This document shows positions 43,170-53,160 of a stretch of DNA of 64,000 bases, in pieces (the first letter of the stretch is position 1; each line of letters begins with the position of its first letter). The stretch spans positions 93,601-157,600 of the forward strand of contig JALQPE010001746.1 of assembly GCA_030407315.1 (NCBI GenBank). The letters are read 5' to 3'. This stretch comes from Asparagopsis taxiformis. Its lineage: Eukaryota; Rhodophyta; Florideophyceae; Bonnemaisoniales; Bonnemaisoniaceae. Both the position numbers and the translations under genes were made by a program. The notes beneath the pieces are model-generated. The model had not been told where the DNA came from. It made no database searches and saw only the letters and a program-made list of their open reading frames with translations.

Positions 43170-44320
43170 GTTGTGGGTGAGTGGTGGTGAGGTGATGGTT
43201 GGGGTGAGCAAAGTCGGGCAATTTATACTGCGGAGAAGGGATCATCCGGAGGGAGGAGTGTGACTATGGTGGGGATAGTGCGATGGGAAAGAACAGCGCA
43301 GATTGGTAGATTGAGCTGAATGGCAGGGGCTGGACGGAAATAGCCCATGCCATTGACATTGAGGAAATGGGTGCTGGCAGCAAGCAAGGACGGATGTGAT
43401 CCGAGAAAGACCAGCAATAGCCGAACGGGCCTGGCGTAGAATGCAACAGCGAATGGGATGGGTGCGGAGGAAATGTATCAACCGGAGATGTCAATCGATG
43501 TTACAGTGCTCAGCTAGCTTTATCTGCTAATCGTGTAAGTGGGCACGGGCAGCATAACGAGAAAGTGGAATGAATGGGCAGTGTGAATTGTGAAATATGA
43601 CAGCGAACGAGCGACGGGTTCCATTCTGGATCTGGGAATCTGTGAGTGCTCGGACAGCAGCAGTTTGTGCTAAGTGTAGACGCTCGATATGGCGGATGCG
43701 TGAGGAATGTGAATGCGAGTTGTACAAATTCTACACAGCACAATCTAAATCAAATGACCCATGACTGCTGTCACGAGCTGTGCACTTGGGTGCCGGCACG
43801 AATCTTGTGTGAACGCATTGGTGTCATTGTGTTTCTAAGAAGTACACCGGTGGATGAACGTCCGATCATTGGCCCCTCGATCTCTGCGAATGGATTACGA
43901 CATGCCCATGTATAGCTCGGACTATTTTCGACGACTACACATCCCTCACACATACAACTTACTGTGCTGTAAATACTGATTGCACCTCGAGTCGCAGGCG
44001 GTACCCTTAGGGTACCCTGGTGTACCACGGTGTACCGTAACGGAACCCGTTTCCCGACTGTAATACCTCGATGCGACGCGTCAATCGCAATACAAACCGT
44101 GAAGGGGGAAGCGCAGGACAGACGGAGCCAATTTTGGGAACGGAGACTGCTTTGAATTGTTCTTACCACTGGGATGTGTGTACACAGCTGGATTCAGTGT
44201 AAAATTAGCTCGTTACGAGCAGTGGAATTTTACATGAGTAGGATGACGCTGGACAATGGGAATGAATTGATGCGCACATGAGATGATAGATTACAGTCGA
44301 TTGGTACGCACACAAATTAC
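42042..44320 (-). repeat. Right arm of the 2.28-kb inverted duplication
   Basis: Reverse complement of 32059-34336 with a handful of differences. Mirrored coordinates sum to 76378 over most of the arm and to 76379 beyond the C/G-run length difference (five G at 44104-44108). Homology ends at 44320, where ATGGGCGCATTAGG replaces the left-arm flank. Confidence 0.95.
42326..43102 (-). CDS. Secreted disulfide-rich protein, 258 aa (right copy)
   Basis: This encodes exactly the same 258 residues as 33276-34052: signal peptide, pro-like region, two full cysteine modules and one partial module. Its TATA box (43221-43227) and CAA leader (about 43133-43173) are also conserved, so both copies can be expressed. 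The two genes converge toward the spacer holding the chromovirus. Protein identity with intact control sequences implies a very recent duplication or ongoing gene conversion between the arms. The antisense 283-codon frame is a shadow. Confidence 0.85.
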   Translation of the reverse strand: MKLSILILAISLALITAKNVQVSTNYIPQNYLEGRPLQLAKDPLGLGSIDRFAIPSVQPIPSTCRCVRGRCFRPSPLGGSCSARGSCCAAGLACAGRRRRQRCVTPMAEGKRCGTDPYWVCQQGLQCLNNVCRKPIGRFGSCQARGSVCQSGLVCTGPSTRKLCVEPMGENKRCGTDPYWICARGLRCVNNICRRSIPVGGSCQRRGSQCVSGAVCGGSSRRRICLQVVRPGGRCSSTRSACTRGFKCFRGRCRRSRH

Positions 44321-45718
44321 ATGGGCGCATTAGGGAGGAGGGCTATGGTTGATTCGATATGCGCTCTTGTGACATGTAAAGCGCATGCGTAATGGAATCA
44401 TGCGGACATTTCGTTAATGAGATAAGGAAGTTGAATTGTTAAGACGGCGCGCGAACGTCTGCGTGGTTGTTAAATTTAGTATGAGGACTGTGGGTTGGCA
44501 GACAGAGGGCATACATAAACGAATTTGGAGGTAATTTGAGAAAAGTTGCAGGGAAAATTATTTCGAGCAGATTCAGAAAATGTAATGACACTATTGAGGA
44601 GTGAGCCATTAGTAGATGTAGTCGAGTGTAACTTGGCACTGAGCGGAATCTGAATAGTGTCGCCGGAGAGAACCTGCCTTCCACGTGTCAGCAGACTATG
44701 CATATCTAACCTATTCATTCATGTATTGTGTGCGATGCTTGGCACGTCGACTTTATCGAGAGCAGAATAGGGCCCCTCGGAAAAGATGAAATAGATTTAC
44801 CATCTTCCAACTACATGAGCTCGTAGCACTCACCGCAAGTGCAGGCAGCAACGTCTTTTTTCCTGACGGTGCGTGTCAAGGACGTGATTCTCTATGTGTA
44901 ACACACGAGATCAGTATTTGCTTTCTAATGATGGAGTTTCGGTTCTGATTTCATTTGTGTTTGATGGCCTCGAAAGATACCAAGGATTTTGTGTGAGGTT
45001 TGATGATATTTCCTGTTGAAAAACGACACAGCAAGGTGCTCTTCCTCACGAGGAAATATGGCCCTGTGGAGTGGTTTGTTTGAAGTCTGGCGAGCGAGCA
45101 TCACTTTTCAAAAATTCAAAATATCTCAAAAGCCAAAGCGATTTCTTTCTGTTTTGAAAAGTAACCATGCAACTGGATACATTGTGCTTGGCAATTGCTA
45201 GAAACTGACTAGCTATCTGTATATCACAGACATGTATGAGAAGTGCCGATACACAATTGGTTGAGTGATAGCTGGACGTGCAGCGCAGCTCAATGATTCG
45301 GCCGCAACAAAACCTCAGTTTTGACACATATTTGATCTCTGTAACCCGGAATAAACACACATGCATACGTTGTGATTGACGATAGAGAACGAGACAGTCG
45401 TGCCCTGATTCCGTTCCGCGCCGATACTCGGCAACACAATCCACGTATCCAACGTCAGCATCCATCCCAATTTGACAAGCCATCAACACCCCAAACACCA
45501 ACCACCCATCTGCACTTGTCCAAACTCCCATCAAATATCCACTGCACACGTCACACGCGATCAACATCAACCATCACCAATGCGCTCCAACCCATCTCTC
45601 CGAATCGGGCCTGGTCTACGCAGCGCGATCAGCCCAACCAACCCTGAACCGTCATCCCACCACGCACCGTCCCCACCGGCACACCCACCACACCCGCTCG
45701 CTGCCCGCAGCGTCTGCA
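44321..45718. other. No gene recognised
   Basis: Frames up to 174 codons (45046-45570, minus) have no motifs and I regard them as chance. From about 45400 the plus strand becomes C-rich toward the next promoter. Confidence 0.4.
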
Positions 45719-45725
45719 TATAAAA
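45719..45725 (+). promoter_or_regulatory. TATA box of the 197-aa ten-cysteine gene
   Basis: TATAAAA 54 bp upstream of ATG 45779; the leader is pyrimidine-rich. Confidence 0.65.
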
Positions 45726-45778
45726 CATGTCTCTCCCGCCACCAACCCCGACGCACAACCCTCCCCTCACGCTGCAAA

Positions 45779-46372
45779 ATGACCCACTCCATCCCCCTCC
45801 TCCTGATTCTGACCGCCGTCGCGCACGCGACGCTCCTCCCGTCGCAACACATCCGCTCTGCGTACGCGTCCGCATACGCATCCGACACCGACTGTCCGCA
45901 CGTGTGCCGCCCCGGCGACGAGGGGCGTCGCCTCGCCGATTCGGAATGCCAATTCTCGCGGCGCTGCTCGGTGCAGGAGTGCGTCGGCGAAACGGAGACG
46001 CCGTTCGAAGGCGTGTGGTGCGCGCAACGCGTGCTGATCCCGCCAGTGGGCACTGGCGACGGGTTTGCAGGCGCGGCAAATCGCACCGATGCATGCCGTC
46101 TGGCCGCTGATGGCTGCGCGGTCAGCTTGCGTAATCAGGGGATCGAATGTCTGGCGTTTTCGTACGCGCTCTGGCAGGACTGGTGTAAAATTGCAATTCG
46201 AAACGCCTATTGTCATGCCGACGCCTCGTCAGTCGTCGTGCATAACGCCGTGCTCGCTTTGCGACAGGCATATGGTTTCGCGCATTCTTTCGTCGATGTG
46301 CAGCAGCATCTCGCATGGCAGGGCGTCGTCGTGGTTGCCCTGCAGTTTCACGAGCACTTTGCGCACGTGTGA
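45779..46372 (+). CDS. Secreted ten-cysteine protein, 197 aa
   Basis: The signal peptide (MTHSIPLLLILTAVAHATLL) is followed by a Ser/Ala/Tyr-rich spacer and the ten-cysteine domain: CPHVCRPGDEG, CSVQEC, VWCAQRVLIPPVGTG, TDACRLAADGCAVSLRNQG, then three more Cys. It shares the extra Cys and the WCAQR and PVGTG features with the protein at 28739-29368. It has diverged at the C-terminus, which is rich in His, Val and Ala (VVVALQFHEHFAHV) and lacks the NALxxLRxVPxF ending in strict form. Coding GC is markedly higher than in the other paralogs. Secretion is inferred and the function unknown. Confidence 0.75.
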   Translation: MTHSIPLLLILTAVAHATLLPSQHIRSAYASAYASDTDCPHVCRPGDEGRRLADSECQFSRRCSVQECVGETETPFEGVWCAQRVLIPPVGTGDGFAGAANRTDACRLAADGCAVSLRNQGIECLAFSYALWQDWCKIAIRNAYCHADASSVVVHNAVLALRQAYGFAHSFVDVQQHLAWQGVVVVALQFHEHFAHV

Positions 46373-47822
46373 GAGAACTGGTTTGCGTGGCTAGTTGTGT
46401 GTTGATTCTTGTTTGTTTGAATTGCGGCGCGTGATGCGTGAATTGTAAATATTGTCGGGGTTGGGTTTCGTTGTACTGTTTGTTGCCTCGCTATATTTCT
46501 TGTTTCTACTTGTAGACCAAGTAAGTTATCGTCCTCCGCTGCTAATGTGCATTGGTCTGGGGATGATGGAACGAAATGTTATTTGTACAGTGGTACACGT
46601 GTAAATCGGAGCAATTTCAGTACAACTTTATGTCAGCATGATCTGATAGTAAGGTAGACCATACTAGCGTGCCACAGTCCAAGCACGTAGAGAGTTGTTG
46701 CAATGTCTTGATCATTTCTACCTTGTCAAACCGCAAACTGTCCAATTTCACACAGCCCCATTGTTGAAATCATACGTAGCTTCAGGAGGTTTCGTGTTTC
46801 TGCGATATTCTCGTTGTGTAGAAGAGCTACAAGCAGTTTTTCAACTCTCGGGTTTCAGTCCGATTTAGAAAGAATTCAGTGTGCTCAATTCGTTGGACAG
46901 AATGGTTGATGAGCTGCTGTGGAAGGTATAATTGGACAAAGATATTTTGCATGACCTTAAACCTATCGAATACAGGTATCTCAACTTAAATGAACATTCT
47001 TTTCCATCCATGCACAAACAACACTCGCGGTGTGCATATGCTATCGCCTCTGAAATAGAAATGACAAAGAAGGTGTGTCCAAACTGAAACGTGTACTAGC
47101 AAGGAAGCAAAATGAAACCGTAAGGAACTTGCCGTCAATGATGCAACGGCTTTCAAGGACGATTTGCACACAACTCTACAAGTGCGGCATGAATCTACCG
47201 ATACGTGCACATATGATCAATCTAGCATGCAGTAATTAGGAATCACGGAAGCACCGCAATTACACATGCAGCAAATATCTGTCCAACGCCAGTTTTCGCG
47301 CAGCCGCCAATGACATTCCTACAGCGACGGACGGGCACAAGTTTGAAAACATATAGCAAATATTCTGGACGCGTGAGGACGCCACCAGAGATACAAAGGT
47401 GTGTAAGCGCGTGCGTGCACTATTAACCATATCAATGACATCTTCCATGTTTAGATATGTGTACAGAACATAACGATATGTAACAATGGATGGTCGTTCG
47501 CGGTAGTGGGCTCCCACGTCGTGCGAGTCTGAGCTTACGAAACATTTGCAATGGGCGCACCGAGGAGAGGAGGCACAGTGGGCATCGATGTGTTGTTTGA
47601 TTTGTCGATAGGCAGAGCAGTGTGCTGCGCTGGATGCGAGTTGAATGAACGCTACGGATTGGTGGTTCTGGTTGGCAACGGACGACCTGGACGTGTTGCT
47701 CGATCATAATTTCACCGGCGGCTAGGAACGGCATTGCTGTGACTGAACACAAAATTGAAATGGGAAATTCCCAAATATTCCAAAAGTATAGTATACAATT
47801 TTACAGAAAGTAACCAATGAAT
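46373..47822. other. No gene recognised
   Basis: The 106-codon minus frame at 47432-47752 and others show no motif or paralog. Confidence 0.4.
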
Positions 47823-48464
47823 TTAAACGACTGACTTAGTTTGTAGACGACGGTGAAACCGTTTTGGAAACGAGTGGCGCTTGCGCTCTAAGCGAGAGGA
47901 CGCCGCTTGTTCAGACTCCGGCTGTGAACCCAGCGACAATGAGCTCGTCGTCGCCGTAATTAGCGATTCCATGGACGCGTTTGCGAAGCGCGAACGCGAG
48001 AAAGTGTTTGGTTTGACACGAGAAGACGGCCGCTGTTTGTCCCCATGCGATGCGACAGAAACGGAACTGAATGCATTTTCATTACCGTCAAATTCTCTCA
48101 ACGCAGCAAGCTGTTCTTGTCCAACGATTTCGCCAGAAATTTCATTGAGCTGCTTCTTGGCAGCATCGATGGCATAGTCCTCTTCCAACTCGGGTGGCTG
48201 TGTTGTCATCGGGGCCGTCTGTGGAAACGGCGAGTCGATACGCGGCGGATTGCGTACGAATTGCTGTGATGCATTAGGACTGGTGAGTTGCGGCGAAGAT
48301 GCGGACGCAATTACGGCACCTTCAAACAAAGAGGGCAGCATGAACGTTGAGATACCATCGCGATAGTTTGCGGTTTTGTGTGCGTCGGATCGCGGTGCTC
48401 GTCGACGATTTCGTCGGAGATACTTTCGACGAAGGCGTGAAAACTGCGGGAGCTTGAGCTTCAT
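47823..48464 (-). CDS. Basic YRDGISTF-motif protein, 213 aa (longest paralog)
   Basis: ATG 48464 opens MKLKLPQFSRLRRKYLRRN, a strongly basic N-terminus that could be a nuclear or organelle targeting signal. The family motif YRDGISTFMLPSLFEGA follows at about residues 37-53. The rest is Ser/Pro/Gln-rich with a short acidic helix-prone segment (ELEEDYAIDAAKKQLNEI), a further Ser/Arg-rich region with possible phosphorylation sites (RVKPNTFSRSRF), and a basic end (RLERKRHSFPKRFHRRLQ). It has no cysteines, signal peptide or membrane segment, so it is predicted intracellular. TATATAA at 48532-48538 lies about 70 bp upstream. It neighbours the ten-cysteine gene at 45779-46372, convergently, 1.45 kb apart. 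Confidence 0.72.
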   Translation of the reverse strand: MKLKLPQFSRLRRKYLRRNRRRAPRSDAHKTANYRDGISTFMLPSLFEGAVIASASSPQLTSPNASQQFVRNPPRIDSPFPQTAPMTTQPPELEEDYAIDAAKKQLNEISGEIVGQEQLAALREFDGNENAFSSVSVASHGDKQRPSSRVKPNTFSRSRFANASMESLITATTSSLSLGSQPESEQAASSRLERKRHSFPKRFHRRLQTKSVV

Positions 48465-48531
48465 TGCGAGTGGTGACGTGCTTGGTTGACGATGAGATGA
48501 AGGGCGAGGGATTAAGGTGGCTTGCTTGCGA

Positions 48532-48538
48532 TTATATA
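48532..48538 (-). promoter_or_regulatory. TATA box of the 213-aa YRDGISTF gene
   Basis: TATATAA on the minus strand about 70 bp before ATG 48464. Confidence 0.6.
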
Positions 48539-50512
48539 TCGTTTGAAGATGGACAGTGCGTTTGTAAACACGTCAGCATGGTCGCTTTGATTGGTGTAGG
48601 AAAAGAGTTGGCAAAGACGAGGCGGCAATGATGCAGCTCAACGCCTGGTTGGAAATTTTAAACGTGTATTGCTGTGAATTTTTCATTATGCATCGTAGGA
48701 CGAATGACTGCCGAGCCATTGCCCTTGACACAATGTTATCCGAATGTTGAACCATCTCCAACATCAGCAAATTGAATGGCATTTCTCCGCGCCGTTGTGT
48801 CGGAAAATATCTCGATCCGTGTAAGATTGCCATGCAATGGCAGCCAGTCAAGACACACAAGATTGTCCCGAGAGTGTGTAGTTGTGCGCACGCATTGAGA
48901 TGCAAGAGTGTGTTTTTGTTGATCGGTTTCGAAACGCGCACAGTGAACGCCAGCTGTTACACGTCTAGGCAGAAACTGCTCGCTAGATTGTGCTTTATAG
49001 GCATGCAGACAGATTGGCAGAGAAGGCAACAATTGATTTGGACATTGTTGTGTGTTGATGTATTGAAGGGTTTCGCTCATTAATGACAGCCGTAGGTTAA
49101 TACATCGAAGAGGGGACTTATTATTCACAAGTTGGACGCGAAGTGGTTTTTGCGGCACAACACAGACGCCTGCTATGCACAATGGTGGTACGGAAGCTGG
49201 AAAATGGTGCTGTTGGTATATGTGGTAGTGTCGGGAGAGTAGTGCCACCAAATTTCTCTCTATATGTGTAGCATGAATGTGCCGCACTATATGCCAGCGA
49301 TTGGTTGCGATTACGAAATTGAATAGCGGCTCGCCGATCTTTTTGCGTAATTGGCGATGCTTGTGGTAGAAATATAGGTGAGCGGCATGTGCAGCACTTG
49401 GGTGCGGTTATGGCAGGCGAAAAGAGTGGATTTAGGTTGGGGAAGACGGAATTGTAGTTGACATGAGATTATGGAAGACGAGCAGGGAATAGTCAGCAGG
49501 TTATCGCAGTTTGTCAAAGCAGTAGAAATTAGTGTGGACTGGCTAGGCTGAATTTATTTGATGGACTCGTAACACTAGATCCTCTTGTCGTTTACAGTGC
49601 AAACGGGGGGAAATCGAATCGTTGCCGGTGGATTGTATGTGTCGAGGAGGAGCGACTTAGTTGAGCATAAGCTGAGACGAGGATTGGGAAGTGGCGCGGA
49701 ATAGTTGTCGACCTTATCGTAGCTCACCATAGCAGAAGCGAATATGTAACAAGTTGCAAGTAAATTGCGTCCTCGCCGACCTTACTATGAAACTGGTAAC
49801 GTCTACCATCTAAACTAGGGGAACAAGTCCGTTGCGAGTTGTATCTACAGTACTCGTGTATGCTGCAAGTGTCGAAAATTTGCGTAACGAGCGTATGACA
49901 ACGATTGCGGTCGCCAACTGGATATCGATAAATGAATAGCGCTACCATGCCTACCATTGATGAAGCAGATAGCAATGCTTGCATACATAATCTCGTGCGT
50001 AGTGCAAGCATAACTGACTTTGGAACAGCATAGCATTGTGCCGCCATACATCGCGACTGAATTGGCGCGCCAGTCGAACCGCCAGGCCGAGCGCTCGAAA
50101 CTTCCAAAGTCAACAACTGTAAAGTGGAGTTGAAACGCCTCCAGCGCTTCGCCGGTCGTCGGTTGAATTGAAAAAAGGCAACAATTTTGGTGCATTACGT
50201 GAGCACTCCACCCACCCATCCACATCAATTGCATATCCGGCCTAGACGTGGCCAACGCATCGCCAATTCCGGCACCCGCATTGTCAGCGAGCGCATGTTC
50301 GACCCCTTCCTATAACGGCCATCCCAACTCTACCAGTTCATTCCCCGAAATTCATATCCATCTCCCTCCTGATACATGCATCTGTCAAATGACATTACCC
50401 CTTCACTCACCCGACATGTAGCGCATCCCCATCTACCGCCCAATTCAGCATCATTCATTACCCTCTCCACCACCTACACGTGATTCTCTTACACTCACCA
50501 GCCATCACCCCC
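48539..50512. other. No gene recognised
   Basis: Minus-strand frames of 130 to 183 codons at 48736-49287 and 49724-50255 lack any recognisable motif, and I do not support them as genes. Confidence 0.4.
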
Positions 50513-50519
50513 ATAAATA
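50513..50519 (+). promoter_or_regulatory. TATA-like element of the protease gene
   Basis: ATAAATA 50 bp upstream of ATG 50569, in the position seen for other genes in the window. Confidence 0.5.
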
Positions 50520-50568
50520 CTGCTCCGTCATCTCCCATGCATCCAATCAACCGTTTCCGCAGCCCACC

Positions 50569-51894
50569 ATGACCGGCTTCCTCCTCCTTTTATCACTCAC
50601 CATTACACTTACCCAATCTACCCACACGACGCGCCACGCCGACTGCCCTGTAATCCTGCAGCCACACCAGCCCGCATCGGCGAATCGCGTCCGCCATACG
50701 ACCCAAATCGCCGCCAGACGACTGCCGTCGTCAAGCACGTCATCCCCCTCCCGACAGCGCGCGTCGCGAATTGTCAACGGCCATTTCGTCACCTCGTCCA
50801 CTCTGCAACAGATTGTGGTCGCTATTGCAAATCAGTATCCTTCGTCCAATTCCTTCTGCAGTGGCAGTTTAATCGCGCCATCCTGGGTGCTCACCGCCGC
50901 CCACTGCGAATCTGCGCCCGCTATCACGTCTGTTTTCGTCGGCACCCAGCGCATCTTCAGCATGAAGGGGCGCGTCTTCTTCAACGGCGGTGTGCAAATC
51001 TTCGTCCAAAGAGCCATTAACCACCCGCAATACTTCTTCGATGACCCGTTGCGTCGCGCACATGACATTGCCTTGCTACAACTTGAACGACCTGCGCTGA
51101 GTCCAACCTTTATGCATCTCAATGTCGATAGCGCCCAACCGAAACAGGCAAGTTTTTCCAGAGTCATGGGATACGGTAGCGTAGTTTTCATGGACGAAGA
51201 GCCGTCCGCCACAAAGGGTCGATTGCGACAGGTGGATGTGCCCATCTTTTCAAATGAAAGATGTAAACAGCAGTACAACAATCAAATACTGCCCGACAGA
51301 CAAGTGTGCGCCGGATACAATCAACGGGAATGTGGATCATGGTAAGTTGAGTGCAACGCAGCAAAATGAGAGCTGGTAGCGGGACGTACTGACTCGCAAT
51401 TTGAACATACCAACAGTCAGGGCGATAGCGGCGGGCCGTTATTCCAATACGACGAGGACAACAACGCCGTGCAAGTAGGCATAGTGTCCTTTGCGGAAGA
51501 CTGCGGACAGCCTGGAAAGCCGACAGTCTACGTGCGACCCGACGCGTACATTGAGTGGATTCGCGAAATGGGCGCCGAATTCACATCGGCATCCGACATC
51601 CGTGCGGTGTTTTCAGCCGGTAGCGATAGCATCAGCACAAGCAGTTCCAGTGCGGCGATCATCGGCGGCATAGTGGCGACGATTGCATTCATTATTTCGA
51701 TGGCGCTCGTTGTGATTTTCGCAAAACGACACCGCGCTTCGGATCGTTCGGATGTCACAGCGGATGGTGGTGACGAACGCGTGACGAACGCTGATACGGG
51801 GCTCACTCGCGTCGAAAATCAGACCGCCGATGACGAGTTTGGGCGTGTCGCGGGTGGAGAGATGGTGAGCGGCGCGTGCAATGAAGAGATGTGA
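50569..51894 (+). CDS. Membrane-anchored trypsin-like serine protease (two exons)
   Basis: Exon 1 runs 50569-51341 and exon 2 51417-51894. A signal peptide (MTGFLLLLSLTITLTQS) is followed by a Ser/Arg-rich propeptide and the activation site SRIVNG. The chymotrypsin-fold domain carries the whole triad: His in VLTAAHCES, Asp in AHDIALLQLE, and Ser in CQGDSGGPLF, which is formed across the splice. After the protease domain a Ser-rich stalk leads to one transmembrane segment (AAIIGGIVATIAFIISMALV), a basic stop-transfer (FAKRHRASDRS) and an acidic cytoplasmic tail. The product should be a type I membrane protein with an extracellular protease, made as a zymogen cut after Arg. All catalytic residues are intact, so activity is likely; the substrates are unknown. 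Confidence 0.92.
51342..51416 (+). other. 75-bp GT-AG intron in the protease gene
   Basis: The donor is GTAAGT and the acceptor AACAG. Splicing joins ...GGS to CQGDSGG in frame; without it the frame stops two codons later at TAA. It is the only intron I can demonstrate in the window. Confidence 0.9.
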
Positions 51895-51959
51895 TCGGGC
51901 GGACGTGGATGGGACGCCAGTGATGTGTGGAACACGTGTGAAGATATTGGAAATAAGTA

Positions 51960-52154
51960 AATTATTTTAAGAAAAACTTGTCAGAAACTGTTAAGTGAAT
52001 CAGTACCTCCCGTCGTCCAGACAGGTAAGGTATGTTTGTATTTATACTATTTGGTCTATGTTACGTGTAAACGTGTATACATTTGATGGTCCTTGATGTT
52101 GTATTGGCGCGCAGTGGCATTGTGTTGTTTAGAAGTTTGATTGTCCTTGACACT
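51960..52154 (-). repeat. Probable 3' LTR fragment of the truncated copia element
   Basis: On the minus strand AAGGGGGAG (polypurine-like) is followed by TGTCAAGGACAATC, the expected start of a 3' LTR. The inner end is not defined because no second copy exists in the window; the coordinate near 51960 is a guess. The Pol frame reads a short way into it. Confidence 0.45.
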
Positions 52155-53160
52155 CCCCCTTGGCACTGTGTGCCAATGCATCCGGGGTTTTCGTGAGAGG
52201 TAGGATATATAGTTGTTCCCTTAGACAGTTCAGGCGTAGTCTGTTGAGGGGTTTGGTTAGTAGGTCAGCGAGCATGCTTTGTGTACCAGCATGGCGTAGG
52301 TCGACATGACCTTCCCGGACAGCCTCTTGGATGTGGTGGTATTTGATGTCGATGTATTTACTGCGCTTGGTAGGGCCCGTCTGGGAGGCAATCTTGTACG
52401 CGCTGAGATTGTCCACATATATAATTGGTTTAGGCTGTGTTTGTGGCAGGGGTAGTTCGGCAAGGAGACGTTGGAGCCAGAGCGTTGTGTGTGTGGCCTC
52501 GGAGCAGGCTATGTATTCCGCATCGCAGGTTGATGTTGAGACAGTCTTTTGGCGTGTGGATGTCCATGTTAGGGGGGAGTTATTTAAGAGAGTGACAGTG
52601 CCAGTTAAGGATCGGCGGGTGGTTGGATCGTTTGCATAGTCAGAGTCAGAGTATGTGTGGAGTTGTAGATGGGCATTCTGGTCTGTGCGGGAGAAGAGTA
52701 TGCCTGTGTTCTGTGTGTGCTTCAGGTGTTTGATTAGCCGTTTTAGGTGATTCCAGTGTCTGGAACTTGGTTGGGCGGCGGAGCGTGCTAGGGTGCTGAC
52801 GGCAAATGCAATGTCTGGTCGCGTGCTGTCGGCAATGTATCTTGCTATGCCTAGAGCTTTTCGGAAGGGGGCTACTATTGATTTATCCTCGGTTTCTCCC
52901 TCCATCATGGGGTGTAGTATCGCTCCATCGGAGAACATAGATGGGGAAGGGGTGCATTCGACCATGTTGGTTTCGATGAGAACGTGTTGTATGGTATGTG
53001 ACTGTGAGATGTGTATACCATTGGGTAGGTGTGTTATTCGCCAGTTCAGGTATTGTGTGGGTTTCCCTAAACGTTTAGTGTTGTATTTGAGGGATAGTAT
53101 GTGGTACAGGTTGTCTAGGTGGCATTGGTGGGTGCTTACTGTAGTAGGTAGAAAATCCGC
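52129..53160 (-). pseudogene. Truncated Ty1/copia Pol: end of RT and RNase H
   Basis: Read on the minus strand, homology begins near 53150 (HLDNLYHILSLKYNTKRLG, the thumb of copia reverse transcriptase) and continues through RPDIAFAVSTLAR and RNase H with YSDSDYANDPTTRRSLTG (Asp), STSTCDAEYIACSEA (Glu) and IYVDNLSAYKIA (Asp). Gag, protease, integrase and the YVDD part of RT are missing. It ends at the junction with a purine-rich stretch and the likely start of an LTR near 52154. The in-frame extension to 53301 is unrelated flanking sequence. As a 5'-truncated fragment it cannot be autonomous. Confidence 0.88.
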
